54,713 bases of DNA from Verrucomicrobiales bacterium (GTDB lineage: Bacteria; Verrucomicrobiota; Verrucomicrobiia; Verrucomicrobiales; DEV007), in contig JANQVJ010000078.1 of NCBI GenBank assembly GCA_030730365.1, forward strand, positions 1 to 54,713, given 5' to 3'. The notes below the pieces were generated by a model, which had not been told where the DNA came from, searched no databases, and saw only the letters and a program-made list of their open reading frames with translations. The position numbers were made by a program, and so were the translations under genes. Below, piece by piece: positions 37,860 to 46,784 of the stretch. Positions within the stretch are counted from its first letter, which is position 1. Each line of letters starts with the position of its first letter.

Positions 37860-38810
37860 ATGTCCCGACTATTCAACGATTGGACGCGGATCTACGAGGC
37901 CGGACCGGGCATGCTCTGGATCGTCGTGACCATCGGTTTATTGACCGGCGTGACGATGGCCTGGTATCAGCGGCGCCCGTGGAGGCAGCGGCTCGGTGAG
38001 GCCAAAGCGAAGGGCCGCGAACTGCGGGCACGGCGTGAAAAGCTGATCATCGAACCGTCGGCTTCGCCCGCAGCGGCCCGACCCGCTCTCAAAATCACCG
38101 AGACCGCCGGACTCTTCCGCCCCGGTCCCGACGAAGAGATGCCTGATCGGGTCGTTTTCATTCTGGACGTCTCCCGCTCGCTCACTCCGGCACAGTTCGC
38201 GATGAGCAAAGCCGAACTGCTCGGCGGGCTCGACTCACTGAGGATCGGCGCCTTTTATCAGGTCATCTTTTTCTCGGGGCCGGCTTGGTTCGCCCATCAG
38301 CGGCTCGTCAGTGGCGGCGAGCGCGGCGAGGATGTCGTGATCCGCGACGGTGATCTCGAGCACCGCTGGAAGTATGCCTTCGGCGGCCATCTCTACGAGG
38401 GAAAAGAGGGCTTCCACCCTGCGGGCGAGTGGCGGGTGGCGAGTGAGGAGACCCTCGCCGCGACGAGGCGGGACATCGATGAAGTGGGGAAATCCGACGG
38501 CACTACCTGGCATCTCCCGCTCCGCACCGCCCTGCATCTCGAGCCCGCCCCGGCGCAGGTGTTTTTCATGACCGACGGCGAGATCGCCCGTCAGGATGAA
38601 ATCATCGACGGTCTACTCGAACTGTCTCGCGCGCGGGGAAATCCGGCCATTCACACGACCGCCCTTGCGGTCCCGGGCGCCTCAAAGTCCCTGCATCGCC
38701 TCGCCATGACCACGGGCGGACGCCACGCCCTCGTCATCGCCGGAGGCCACGTCCTGCGCGATGAGGATCTCGTCGCTTACCTTGAGGAAAAGGGGATTAC
38801 GCTCGACTGA
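37860..38810 (+). CDS. membrane-anchored von Willebrand factor A-like protein
   Basis: A 316-residue protein with one N-terminal transmembrane helix (about 17-36, LLWIVV-like) and a basic stretch after it. From about residue 95 a VWA fold begins: VVFILDVSRSLTP gives the MIDAS DxSxS, and VFFMTDGEI the later Asp strand, so metal binding looks possible. A Thr-containing loop (SDGTTWHLPLRTAL) could be the third MIDAS element. VWA proteins usually bind other proteins. The gene closes the BON/small-membrane/VWA cluster, which suggests one envelope complex. Confidence 0.75.
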   Translation: MSRLFNDWTRIYEAGPGMLWIVVTIGLLTGVTMAWYQRRPWRQRLGEAKAKGRELRARREKLIIEPSASPAAARPALKITETAGLFRPGPDEEMPDRVVFILDVSRSLTPAQFAMSKAELLGGLDSLRIGAFYQVIFFSGPAWFAHQRLVSGGERGEDVVIRDGDLEHRWKYAFGGHLYEGKEGFHPAGEWRVASEETLAATRRDIDEVGKSDGTTWHLPLRTALHLEPAPAQVFFMTDGEIARQDEIIDGLLELSRARGNPAIHTTALAVPGASKSLHRLAMTTGGRHALVIAGGHVLRDEDLVAYLEEKGITLD

Positions 38811-38878
38811 TTGATTTTACTCAAGTGATAGGGTTACACCCCATATGCCATTTCGTTGCCCCACCCCAGGGTGCCTCC

Positions 38879-39019
38879 ATGACCAACATCCAACAAATCG
38901 GCGCTTTCCTTCTCCTCTCCGCACTCCTCGTCGTCTTCAGCACGAGCTGCAGCACCGCCCGTGGCTTCGGCCACGATGTCGGCCATGCCGGTAACCTCAT
39001 CGAGAACGCCGCGAGGTAA
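38879..39019 (+). CDS. entericidin-like small lipoprotein
   Basis: A 46-residue protein starting at ATG 38879 (MTNIQQIGAFLLLSAL). The hydrophobic signal ends in STSC, an acceptable though not ideal lipobox, and the mature part TARGFGHDVGHAGNLIENAA matches the entericidin EcnA/EcnB pattern. These are short outer- or inner-membrane lipoproteins of unclear role, in E. coli associated with programmed lysis. It is below the size of most gene-finder cut-offs. Confidence 0.75.
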   Translation: MTNIQQIGAFLLLSALLVVFSTSCSTARGFGHDVGHAGNLIENAAR

Positions 39020-39047
39020 CACGCCGGATCGACGGCCTCGCTCAGGA

Positions 39048-39716
39048 TTACGGACTGAGCCGCTCGATTTTCCAGTCTTCGCTCTCGGTCCGGGTGTAGA
39101 GAAAGCGGTCGTGCTTGCGGCCCGGCTGACCCTGCCAGAACTCCACCGTTTCCGGCACGACTCGGTAGCCGCCCCAGAAATCGGGAAGTGGGACGCAGTC
39201 GATCGCGCCGGTCTCGGGATATTTAGCCCGATACTTGTCCGCGCGGGTGTCGAGCCACGCACGATCAGGGATCACCGCACTCTGGGTCGAGGCCCAGGCC
39301 CCGATGCGGCTCTCGTAGGGCCGGGTGAAAAAGTAGGCCTCGGAATCCTCGCGCGAGGTCTTCTCGACGCGACCGCGCACGTGGACCTGTCGCTCGAGTT
39401 CTTTCCAGAAAAAGAGGAGGGCCGCGCCCGGTGATGCCTCGAGCTCGGCGGCCTTGCGGCTCGTGTAGTTCGTGTAAATGGTGACGCCGGTCTCACTGAA
39501 GTCCTTCATCAGAAGCGTGCGGGAGTTCGGCAGGCCATCGAGCCCGATCGTCGAGAGCGTGAGCGCATTCGGCTCGCGAATCTCCGCCTCGACCGCCTGG
39601 GCGAACCAGGTCGCGAACTGCCGGATGGGCGAGTCGGCGAGGTCGGAGCGGTCGAGGGTGGCGGCGCGGTAGTCCTGGCGCAGGCTGGCGATGGTGTCGT
39701 GAACGGGGGCGGTCAT
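39048..39716 (-). CDS. pdxH: pyridoxamine 5'-phosphate oxidase
   Basis: A 222-residue cytoplasmic flavoenzyme that makes pyridoxal 5'-phosphate from the pyridoxine and pyridoxamine phosphates. Family landmarks appear in order: SLRQDYRAATLDRSDLADSP, NALTLSTIGLDGLPNSRTLL, FYTNYTSRKA-like YTNYTSRKAAELEASP, ERQVHVRGRVEK, SRIGAWASTQS, PDFWGGYRVVPETVEFWQG and the closing DRFLYTR...ERLSP. The C-terminus is complete. It is convergent with the entericidin-like gene. Confidence 0.96.
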   Translation of the reverse strand: MTAPVHDTIASLRQDYRAATLDRSDLADSPIRQFATWFAQAVEAEIREPNALTLSTIGLDGLPNSRTLLMKDFSETGVTIYTNYTSRKAAELEASPGAALLFFWKELERQVHVRGRVEKTSREDSEAYFFTRPYESRIGAWASTQSAVIPDRAWLDTRADKYRAKYPETGAIDCVPLPDFWGGYRVVPETVEFWQGQPGRKHDRFLYTRTESEDWKIERLSP

Positions 39717-39839
39717 AGCAATGGGTAGTCTCTCCGCAGAGTAATTACGAAAGCGGATTCACTGCCGACGTCAAATATTCTGGTTGAACGATGAATCGGA
39801 CCGATGTCTGCTCCCTCCATGGGACGCGTGAGTGGAAAT

Positions 39840-40388
39840 ATGGACGACAGACTGGAGCGCATCCTCTTCGATCAGGCGAGGATACGCGAGTGCATCGCCG
39901 CGATGGGCGAGCGCATCACCGCCGACTACGCCGGGAGCGAGCTCACCATCGTCGCGGTGCTCCAGGGAGGTGTCCTTTTTCTCGCCGACCTCGTCCGCGA
40001 GATCCGCCTGCCGCTGCGGCTCGATTCGATCTCGGTCGCGAGCTATCACGGTGGCACGGTCAGCTCGGGGACGGTCACTTTTCACCAGAGCCGTCTCCCC
40101 GACGTCGCGGGGCGCGATGTCCTCGTGCTCGACGACATCCTCGATTCGGGGCGGACACTCTCGGCGATCATGGGCCGTATCCGCGACGAATGTGCGCCCA
40201 AGAGCGTGCGCTCCGCCGTGCTCCTCTCCAAGCAGGTCGAGCGTGCCGTGCCGGTCGAGGCCGACTATTCAGGCTTTGCGATCGGCGATGAATTTGTCGT
40301 CGGTTATGGTCTCGACTATTGCGGTGAGTATCGCAACCTCCCCGTCATCGGCGTGCTGAAAGAGGAATGGATCCAGTCTGAATCATGA
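39840..40388 (+). CDS. hpt: hypoxanthine phosphoribosyltransferase
   Basis: A 182-residue purine-salvage enzyme converting hypoxanthine or guanine with PRPP to the nucleotide. The PRPP-binding loop is VLVLDDILDSGRTL; SYHGGTVSSGTV is the flexible active-site loop; FAIGDEFVVGYGLDY is the C-terminal purine-binding region. ATG 39840 (MDDRLERILF) gives the usual length; an ATG at 39804 would add 12 residues and has no better ribosome site. Its end overlaps moaD as ATGA. Confidence 0.93.
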   Translation: MDDRLERILFDQARIRECIAAMGERITADYAGSELTIVAVLQGGVLFLADLVREIRLPLRLDSISVASYHGGTVSSGTVTFHQSRLPDVAGRDVLVLDDILDSGRTLSAIMGRIRDECAPKSVRSAVLLSKQVERAVPVEADYSGFAIGDEFVVGYGLDYCGEYRNLPVIGVLKEEWIQSES

Positions 40389-40645
40389 CGATACGGGTCA
40401 ATGTGCTTTTTTTCTCCGTCCTCCGCGATCTCGCCGGTGCCGGCCAGCTCTCGTTCGAGTTCGCTTCGCCGGTCGATCACCCAGTATTGGGGGATCTCCT
40501 GAACGCGCTTTATGCCGACTATCCCGCCCTCGAAAACTGGGACAGTCGGCTCCTCCTCGCGGTGAATGCCGAGTTCGCGACACGTGACACGCCTTTGTGC
40601 GAAGGAGACGAAGTCGCCCTGATGCCGCCGGTGCAGGGCGGGTGA
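40385..40645 (+). CDS. moaD: MoaD-like sulfur carrier (molybdopterin synthase small subunit)
   Basis: An 86-residue ubiquitin-fold protein: IRVNVLFFSVLRDLAG at the start, LLLAVNAEFATRDTPL in the middle and the required C-terminal Gly-Gly (LMPPVQGG), which is thiocarboxylated for dithiolene formation. It is coupled by ATGA to hpt. No other molybdenum-cofactor gene is in the window, so assignment to moaD rather than another sulfur carrier rests on the sequence style. Confidence 0.85.
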   Translation: MTIRVNVLFFSVLRDLAGAGQLSFEFASPVDHPVLGDLLNALYADYPALENWDSRLLLAVNAEFATRDTPLCEGDEVALMPPVQGG

Positions 40646-40670
40646 GATTTCCCGGGGTGAGATTTCCCGG
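40641..40670 (+). repeat. 15-bp tandem duplication spanning the moaD stop
   Basis: GGTGAGATTTCCCGG occurs twice without spacer, and the TGA stop of moaD is in the first copy. It looks like recent slippage or duplication. A CCTCTCCCGAGAGG palindrome follows at about 40684-40697 and may act as a terminator between the convergent genes. Confidence 0.6.
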
Positions 40671-40767
40671 GGTGACACGGTCTGCCTCTCCCGAGAGGGG
40701 CGCGGACGAATGAGCCCCGTGGCTCGGAGATTGCCGCGGCCGGACCCGGGGGAGAAGTTTCGCACGG

Positions 40768-41190
40768 TCAGGCTTCGCCGCGGAAGACCTTTTTCAGATA
40801 GGCGCGGAAGCCGGGCGCAAAAAAGGCTTCATCCGACCCGAAACGCTCGTGCCGGTAGATCGAGGCCGAGTGCCCGAGGGAGAGCAGGTAGAGATGCTCA
40901 CAGCCCGCGCCGAAGCGGATCCAGGGGTGTGAGGAGGCGCAGGGATCATCAATCACTTCCCATTGGGCGAGCGGGAGGACGGGCCACAGCTCGCCTCGAC
41001 AGGCTTCGAGACCGTCGGACTGGAGCAGGTAGCTGCGGATCTCGTCGGGGAGAGTGACCTCATGGTCGGCTTCCCATTTGCAGAGTGCTCCCTCACTTAC
41101 CGGTGGAAAGAACGAGGCATCGATCTTCTGTTGCCGCGCTTCGGGAAGTTCGGTGAGGGCGATGATCTCGGGCTTCCAGGCGGGATTCAT
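40768..41190 (-). CDS. SMI1/KNR4 (SUKH)-like protein
   Basis: A 140-residue protein; ATG 41190 (MNPAWKPEII) is preferred to a longer frame that runs into the neighbouring gene. SMI1/KNR4 features: VTLPDEIRSYLLQSDGLEAC, LWPVLPLAQWEVID, WIRFGAGCEHLYLLSLG. The family includes immunity proteins of contact-toxin systems as well as housekeeping members. No toxin is adjacent; it ends a minus-strand operon of metabolic genes. Immunity function is therefore unlikely. Confidence 0.8.
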   Translation of the reverse strand: MNPAWKPEIIALTELPEARQQKIDASFFPPVSEGALCKWEADHEVTLPDEIRSYLLQSDGLEACRGELWPVLPLAQWEVIDDPCASSHPWIRFGAGCEHLYLLSLGHSASIYRHERFGSDEAFFAPGFRAYLKKVFRGEA

Positions 41191-41245
41191 TTCACCGATA
41201 GTAATCGGACCGTTCGTAAATTGCCAGTGTCGGCGCGTGACGTTC

Positions 41246-42484
41246 TCAGGCTGTTTCGGAGAGAGTCTGATCGGCGACCATTTTACCTGAGCGGATCGCG
41301 CCCTCGATGGACGCGCTGCTGAGGAAATCACCGCATAAATGGACGGGTCCGACCTGTGCCACTGGCGTGCCGTGGCCCGGGGATTCGACGGGGAGAGAGT
41401 GCGGAACAGGAAAGGATTTTAGGAATCGCCACTCGTCCACTATCGGGCCGAACCAATCGCGCAACTCGCTTTTAACCATTCCGATAAGATCTCCGCCGCC
41501 GTCTGACTGGTTGCTCACCGACACGGAAATGAGCGCTTTGCCCTCTGTGGCATAGGTCGGAGCTACATTTGAGGGGACGCAGAGATTATTGATGAGCCCT
41601 TTGCGGTCGCCTCTCAGCACGATCAGGGCATCGGGGTAGGGCGGTTCGGGGGCGGCAAAATAGAGGCAAGTCGTGCCATTCCAGCAGGGAGCGGCGACCC
41701 GGTCGGGGAGAAGGCGGGCAGCGGTCTTGCCGTCGGTCGCGACGATGAGGCGACGCGCCGCGATCTCCTGTCCTCCGGCCCGCACGGTCGTGCCGACGAG
41801 AGACTCGACGGGGCAAGCAAGCCGGATCGTCTCTCCGGGGAGGCGGGCGGCGAGCTGATCAGGTATCGCTTGCATCCCCGTGGCGGGTAGTGTGGCGTGA
41901 CCCCGGGAAAACATTCCGAAGGTGAACTCGAACATGCGGCTCGATGTCACAAGATGCTCTTCGAGGAAAATGCCGCCGTAAAAGCCGCGGAAAAAAAGAT
42001 CGATCATGCCCTCGGAGAATCCGAAGCGCCGCAGGTAATCTTCCGTGGTGCTGTCGGGGGCGGACCAGATGGCTTCCTGTGATTTACGGAGGAGTTGGTG
42101 GCGTAGACGGGCGACGAGAAGCTTGTCGAGTGGCGTTCCGACGGGCTGGATCGCACTGGAAAGAAGGGCCCCGGGCCGGCGGAAGACGTCCATGAGACGT
42201 CGCAGTTTCCCCTTTTTCCAGAGGAGCGCACCGGGCTCGAAGCGCTGCAAATCGAGAGCCTCGAGGTCAAGCAGAGCACCCGCCTCGGGATAGGCGTCGA
42301 GGTAGACCTGGAAACCGCGATCGAGGAGGAAGCCATCCACAAGATCGGTGCGAACGCGCCCACCGACGGCGTCGGCTGCTTCGAGGACGAGGACTTCGCG
42401 ACCGGCTTCGTGGAGGCGCAGGGCGGCGCTTAGTCCGGAGAGTCCGGCTCCGATAATGAGGGTGTCGACACGTTCAGCGGCCAT
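41246..42484 (-). CDS. FAD-dependent amine-oxidase-like oxidoreductase
   Basis: A 412-residue flavoprotein. The FAD-binding dinucleotide fold is at the N-terminus (LIIGAGLSGLSAALRLHEAG, then VLEAADAVGGRVRTD). The C-terminal VHLCGDFLSSASIEGAIRSG is the second FAD contact, as in protoporphyrinogen-oxidase and phytoene-desaturase-like enzymes. It is 12 bp upstream of nothing but downstream of the TIGR01777 gene in the same minus-strand run, which may be co-transcribed. Substrate is unknown. Confidence 0.9.
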   Translation of the reverse strand: MAAERVDTLIIGAGLSGLSAALRLHEAGREVLVLEAADAVGGRVRTDLVDGFLLDRGFQVYLDAYPEAGALLDLEALDLQRFEPGALLWKKGKLRRLMDVFRRPGALLSSAIQPVGTPLDKLLVARLRHQLLRKSQEAIWSAPDSTTEDYLRRFGFSEGMIDLFFRGFYGGIFLEEHLVTSSRMFEFTFGMFSRGHATLPATGMQAIPDQLAARLPGETIRLACPVESLVGTTVRAGGQEIAARRLIVATDGKTAARLLPDRVAAPCWNGTTCLYFAAPEPPYPDALIVLRGDRKGLINNLCVPSNVAPTYATEGKALISVSVSNQSDGGGDLIGMVKSELRDWFGPIVDEWRFLKSFPVPHSLPVESPGHGTPVAQVGPVHLCGDFLSSASIEGAIRSGKMVADQTLSETA

Positions 42485-42496
42485 AGTCGATCAGAT

Positions 42497-43870
42497 TCAG
42501 GAAAGGTGGCGGCCGAGAACGTGGCGCAGAGCGGTCTCAAGTTGGGAGAATCTGAAAGTATACCCAAGGGAAAGGAGACGACGGGGTACTACGGCGAGAT
42601 CGGCGAGGAGGGTCTCGTCGGCCATTTCTCCGAAGATGGCTCGAACCGCCGTCGCAGGGGTCGGGAAGAGAGACGGTCTTTGCAAGACCCGGGCGAGCGT
42701 GTTGGAAAAATCACGGTTCGTGACCGGCTCGGGAGCGGTAAGGTTCATTGGCCCCTCCCAAGAAGTTTCAAAGGTCGCGCGGTGCAGGATATCGAGAACG
42801 TCGTCCATTGTGATCCAGGAAAGTCGCTGACTGCCCGACCCGATCGGACCTCCTGCGCCACTGAGAAAGACCGGCAGCATTTTCTGCAGGGCACCTCCGG
42901 TAGGGCTGAGAACGACGCCGATTCGCGGCAGGACGACCCGTATTCCGGCCTCTTTTGCCGCGGTGGTTTCCTCTTCCCAGACCTGACAGACCTGACTGAG
43001 GAAGTGTTCGCCGGTTGCGGACGATTCGTCATGGACACCGCCGTCAGGAGGATAGATGCCCGAGCCCGAGGCGCTGATGAGGGCGGCGGGACGCCGTTCC
43101 ATCTTCGCGAGGGTGCGGACCAAGAGACGCGTCCCGAGGCGGCGACTTTCAAGGATGCGGCGTTTTTTCTCCGGGCTCCAGCGGGCGTCGGCGACGTTTT
43201 CCCCGGCGAGATGGATAGCGGCATCGTAGTCGACACCGGGAGGAAGATCGAGGATCCCGGCCTCGGGATTCCAGGAAATCTCGCCAGGTCCTTTTGCCCG
43301 CCGCGTCACGCGGTGGACCTCATGCCCATGTGTTTCGAGGTAGGCGCAGAGTGGACGCCCGACCATGCCGCTTGCTCCCGTCACGAGGATGCGGAGCGGA
43401 TGTGGAGCGGGATTTTTCCACGCACGGGCCAGGTCGGCTCTGGTTACGACGTGGCGGTAGTGGAACATGCGCTCGAGCTTTCTTCGCACAAACGGTTCTC
43501 CGAAAAAGCGGCCCGGCGCGCCGAACGGGAGCCGGTAGGTGATCGAATCGGTGAGGCGACTCGTCTCCGGACCGATCGCTTCGAAGCGATGGTGATGCTC
43601 CCAGTGGGCAAATGGGCCCGATGCCTGCCGGTCGATGAAGCCGTCGCCGGTGATCTCGTGATCGGCGACCCAGTGCTGTTTGATCGGACCGGCCTGGATC
43701 TCGATGACCGCGCGGAATCCGTCGACAAGTGGGCCCGGCTCGGAAATAACGCGAGCTTTTTCCCACGGAGGGTTGAGCCTGCCGAAAGCTCCCCGACGAA
43801 AATGCCAGTCCCGCAACGCCCCGACCGGGGCGTTGATATTGCTGCTTTTGGTGAAATGGAGAACCGGCAT
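42497..43870 (-). CDS. SRPBCC domain fused to TIGR01777-type NAD-dependent epimerase
   Basis: A 457-residue protein. Residues about 1-150 are an SRPBCC/START-like ligand pocket (GPIKQHWVADHEITGDGFID; HHRFEAIGPETSRLTDSITY). Residues about 157-455 are an SDR epimerase of the TIGR01777/YfcH group: ILVTGASGMVGRPL, AIHLAGENVADARWS, LISASGSGIYP, VLPRIGVVLSPTGGALQKML. This fusion is a known architecture. Precise reaction is unknown. It is part of the minus-strand cluster with the FAD oxidoreductase. Confidence 0.92.
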   Translation of the reverse strand: MPVLHFTKSSNINAPVGALRDWHFRRGAFGRLNPPWEKARVISEPGPLVDGFRAVIEIQAGPIKQHWVADHEITGDGFIDRQASGPFAHWEHHHRFEAIGPETSRLTDSITYRLPFGAPGRFFGEPFVRRKLERMFHYRHVVTRADLARAWKNPAPHPLRILVTGASGMVGRPLCAYLETHGHEVHRVTRRAKGPGEISWNPEAGILDLPPGVDYDAAIHLAGENVADARWSPEKKRRILESRRLGTRLLVRTLAKMERRPAALISASGSGIYPPDGGVHDESSATGEHFLSQVCQVWEEETTAAKEAGIRVVLPRIGVVLSPTGGALQKMLPVFLSGAGGPIGSGSQRLSWITMDDVLDILHRATFETSWEGPMNLTAPEPVTNRDFSNTLARVLQRPSLFPTPATAVRAIFGEMADETLLADLAVVPRRLLSLGYTFRFSQLETALRHVLGRHLS

Positions 43871-43900
43871 GCCTTATCGGGTTACGTCTCGCAGGTCCGA

Positions 43901-44626
43901 TCAGGGAAGGGGAATGAGAATGTGACCGGTCTCATCGTCGCCCAGCACCTCGCTGCGGGTCCCGCGGTAGCGAAGATGGAGGTGAGCGATCGCGGCGCAG
44001 AGGATGGAGTCGACCTGGTCTTCGAGCGGCTTGCGCCATGCTTCCGAGAAGAACTGTTCATGATCGGGCGAGGTGACGAGTTCGGGGATTTCCCGCGCTA
44101 GAAAAAGCTTCAGACAATCCTGATAGCGGGCAAACTCGCGGCGCTTCTCCGCGACTGGGCCTTTTTTGTATTTGATCGTTTTATCGAGACCGAAGAGCCG
44201 AATCGTGGCCGGATGCGGGTAGACTTCGCAAGCGAGACGCGGTCCCCGCTCCAGCGAGGTGGTGAGGGCGAAACCGCTCCCGCGGAGGGCCTCGGAGATG
44301 CGAAAAGGGCGGCGGCAGAGACCGCGATTGACGGGATAGCACCCGGCTTCCTGCAAGCGAAAGAGGGCGCTGCAGACTTTGTCGACGGGGCGGGAGCCGG
44401 TCTCGTTGAGGCAGATCAGGGGAGCATCGATCGCGACGATCACGGCGGGGTGAACGGCGGCACGTTTCACGACCCTTAGAAGGTCCGCATCGCCGCGTGT
44501 CAGACCCGTTTCCATTGATGTGGCGGGCCGATCGACTCCATCGTCGTAGCTAATAATAGTAATGCCATCCGGATTTTTTTCTCCCCATGCCAGGTCGATG
44601 CCAATGATCACGACAGGTTCACTCAT
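43901..44626 (-). CDS. DUF429 family protein (predicted RNase H-like fold)
   Basis: A 241-residue cytoplasmic protein. VVIIGIDLAWGEKNPDGITI at the N-terminus and IVAIDAPL contain the acidic residues expected of the RNase H-like fold proposed for DUF429. ACEVYPHPATIRLFGL and a late DQVDSILCAAIAHL with acidic residues complete the pattern. Activity is unproven. It starts the minus-strand run and is divergent from the M20 peptidase gene. Confidence 0.85.
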   Translation of the reverse strand: MSEPVVIIGIDLAWGEKNPDGITIISYDDGVDRPATSMETGLTRGDADLLRVVKRAAVHPAVIVAIDAPLICLNETGSRPVDKVCSALFRLQEAGCYPVNRGLCRRPFRISEALRGSGFALTTSLERGPRLACEVYPHPATIRLFGLDKTIKYKKGPVAEKRREFARYQDCLKLFLAREIPELVTSPDHEQFFSEAWRKPLEDQVDSILCAAIAHLHLRYRGTRSEVLGDDETGHILIPLP

Positions 44627-44717
44627 GCGCAGAGGCTAGCGCGGGATTGTCGCTGGCGCAAAGCCGACTACAAATTCCCGTATCGCTTTCACCGCAGTGG
44701 CGCGATCCTGACGCTCC

Positions 44718-45857
44718 ATGAACGACCTCACCGGCACCCTTGCCCAACTCATCGCGATCAACAGCATTAATCCCGAGTGGTCCGGCCCGGGGGAGGCCGA
44801 GGTAGGTGCGTTTGTCAGGGCGTTTCAGGAAGCGGCCGGGCTCGAAGTCTGGACCGATGAGGTGCTCCCGGGACGATCCAACATCATCGCGCGGCTCCCC
44901 GGTCAGGATAGTTCCCGTGCCGTCCTCCTCGAAGCCCATCTCGATACCGTCTCGGTCGCGGACATGACGATCCCGCCCTTTGACCCTGTAATGAAAGATG
45001 GCCGTCTATACGGGCGAGGGGCCTGCGACACCAAGGGCGGACTCGCCGCGATGATGATCGCCCTGACGAGCCTGCACACGGAAGGTGCCGTCCCGCCCTG
45101 CGACGTCTATTTTGCCGCTGTCGTCGACGAAGAAAATGCCTTTTGCGGAGTCCTGCGGCTCATTGACTGGATGAGGGAGCGCGGTATCCATCCCGAGGCT
45201 GCCATCGTCGCCGAGCCAACAGAGTTGCGCGCCGTTTTATGCAACAAAGGGGTGCTGCGCTGGCAGATCGAGACCCGGGGAATCGCCGCCCACAGCTCCA
45301 AGCCGCATCTCGGGAAAAATGCCATCGTCGCGATGGGACGTATCATCGAGCGGCTCGAGCGTCACCACGACACCCTGCGCGAGCGCTCACACCCCCTCGT
45401 CGGCGAGGCGACCTGCACCATTTCGCTGATCGAAGGAGGTGCTCAGGTCAACTTCGTCCCCGAGCGCTGCCTCATCACTCTCGATCGCCGCATGCTGCCG
45501 GGGGAGACCGCGGCCTCGGTGTTCGCCGAATACGAGTCGCTCCTCGCCGATTTTCCCGCTGGAGAGGTCATCATTCACCCGCCGAGCCTCTCCGACGAGG
45601 CGATGGAGACCCCGCCGGATTCTCTTCTCATGCAGGCGGCCGCTGCTGTGCTCTCGGAGATAGGCCTGGACCCCGCGCCGGCCGGAGTTCCCTTTGGATG
45701 CGATGTCACGAAACTTCACCGCGCCGGCATCCCCGGGATCATTTTCGGGCCCGGATCGATCGATCAGGCCCATGCCGCCGTCGAGTGGGTCGACCTCGAT
45801 CAGGTCGAGATGGCTCTTGCCTTTCACCGGCGTTTTCTGCTCAGTTATGGGGCATGA
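44718..45857 (+). CDS. M20 family metallopeptidase (ArgE/DapE-like)
   Basis: A 379-residue cytoplasmic zinc hydrolase. Metal ligands are readable: EAHLDT (His74, Asp76), GACDTKGG (Asp104) and VVDEENAF (Glu138/139). The lid region IAAHSSKPHLGKNAIV and the closing GCDVTKLHRAGIPGIIFGPG are typical. Relatives cleave N-acylated amino acids, as ArgE does for acetylornithine; the exact substrate is open because no arginine or lysine gene adjoins. It overlaps the amidohydrolase gene by ATGA. Confidence 0.9.
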   Translation: MNDLTGTLAQLIAINSINPEWSGPGEAEVGAFVRAFQEAAGLEVWTDEVLPGRSNIIARLPGQDSSRAVLLEAHLDTVSVADMTIPPFDPVMKDGRLYGRGACDTKGGLAAMMIALTSLHTEGAVPPCDVYFAAVVDEENAFCGVLRLIDWMRERGIHPEAAIVAEPTELRAVLCNKGVLRWQIETRGIAAHSSKPHLGKNAIVAMGRIIERLERHHDTLRERSHPLVGEATCTISLIEGGAQVNFVPERCLITLDRRMLPGETAASVFAEYESLLADFPAGEVIIHPPSLSDEAMETPPDSLLMQAAAAVLSEIGLDPAPAGVPFGCDVTKLHRAGIPGIIFGPGSIDQAHAAVEWVDLDQVEMALAFHRRFLLSYGA

Positions 45858-46780
45858 ACTCCCCGACCCGCCGCACCTTTCTCACGACTACCGGTGCTCT
45901 CTCACTTGCTCCCGCCGCGTCACTTTTCGCTAACACCGCTGTGAAGGACGGTCTCATCGACGCCCACGTCCACGTGTGGCCTGCCGACAGGGAACGGTAT
46001 CCGACCGCTGATTCCTTTATCGGGAAAAAGATCGAGCCTGCGGTCTTTGATCCAGCCATCCTCAGCGCTCATCAGCAGGGTACGGGGGTGACGCGGACAG
46101 TCCTCATTCAAATGAGTTTTTACCAGTATGACAACTCCTACATGCTCGATGTCATCGCGGCGGACCCTGACCGCTACCGCGGCGTCGCCATCGTCGACGA
46201 GAACGTCGCGGCGGTGGGCGCGAGGATGAAAGAACTTCGGGAAAATGGCGTCCGCGGATTCCGGCTTTACGCCTTTCCCGACCGCACCAAAGACTGGGCC
46301 GGATCGGCCGGCATAAACGAGATGTGGAAAGTTGGAGGGGAGGCGGGCCTCGCGATGTGCTGCCTCACCGATCCCGCCTCACTCCCGGCGATCAAGGGCA
46401 TGTGCGAAAAATATCCCGAAACCTCTGTCGTGATCGATCACTTCGCCCGCATCGGGGCCAACGGCACAGTCGACCCCGCTGAGCTTGCCCAACTCCTCGC
46501 CCTCGCCACTTTTAAAAATGTCTACGTGAAGACCTCGGCTTTCTACGCTCTTGGAAAGAAAAAGCCACCCTACACCGATCTCGCGCCAATGATACGGCAA
46601 CTGCGCGATGCCTATGGATCGGGTCGGCTCATGTGGGCATCGGATTGCCCCTACCAGGTCCAGGGCGAGCACACCTACGCCGCTTCGGTCGGGCTCGTGC
46701 AGGACAAAATCGACTTTCTCTCGGCTGAGGAAAAGAACGACCTCATGAAAAACACGGCGGAGAAAGTGTTCTTTTCGTGA
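45854..46780 (+). CDS. Tat-exported amidohydrolase family 2 protein
   Basis: A 308-residue TIM-barrel protein. ATG 45854 (MNSPTRRTFLTTTGALSLAP, twin-arginine signal) overlaps the M20 stop; the longer open frame is inside that gene. LIDAHVHVWP gives metal ligands His38 and His40, VVIDHFARIG a further His, and RLMWASDCPY the late Asp, as in amidohydrolase_2 lactonases and decarboxylases. The partner M20 hydrolase suggests stepwise breakdown of a small acylated compound. Only 4 bp separate its stop from the convergent aminotransferase. Confidence 0.88.
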   Translation: MNSPTRRTFLTTTGALSLAPAASLFANTAVKDGLIDAHVHVWPADRERYPTADSFIGKKIEPAVFDPAILSAHQQGTGVTRTVLIQMSFYQYDNSYMLDVIAADPDRYRGVAIVDENVAAVGARMKELRENGVRGFRLYAFPDRTKDWAGSAGINEMWKVGGEAGLAMCCLTDPASLPAIKGMCEKYPETSVVIDHFARIGANGTVDPAELAQLLALATFKNVYVKTSAFYALGKKKPPYTDLAPMIRQLRDAYGSGRLMWASDCPYQVQGEHTYAASVGLVQDKIDFLSAEEKNDLMKNTAEKVFFS

Positions 46781-46784
46781 TCTG

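Noticed and set aside
40768..41190. SMI1/KNR4 protein as immunity gene of a toxin system
   Set aside because: No toxin or polymorphic-toxin cassette adjoins; it lies in a run of metabolic genes.
42506..44101. 531-residue plus-strand frame
   Set aside because: Antisense to the TIGR01777 and DUF429 genes, which have clear family motifs on the other strand.
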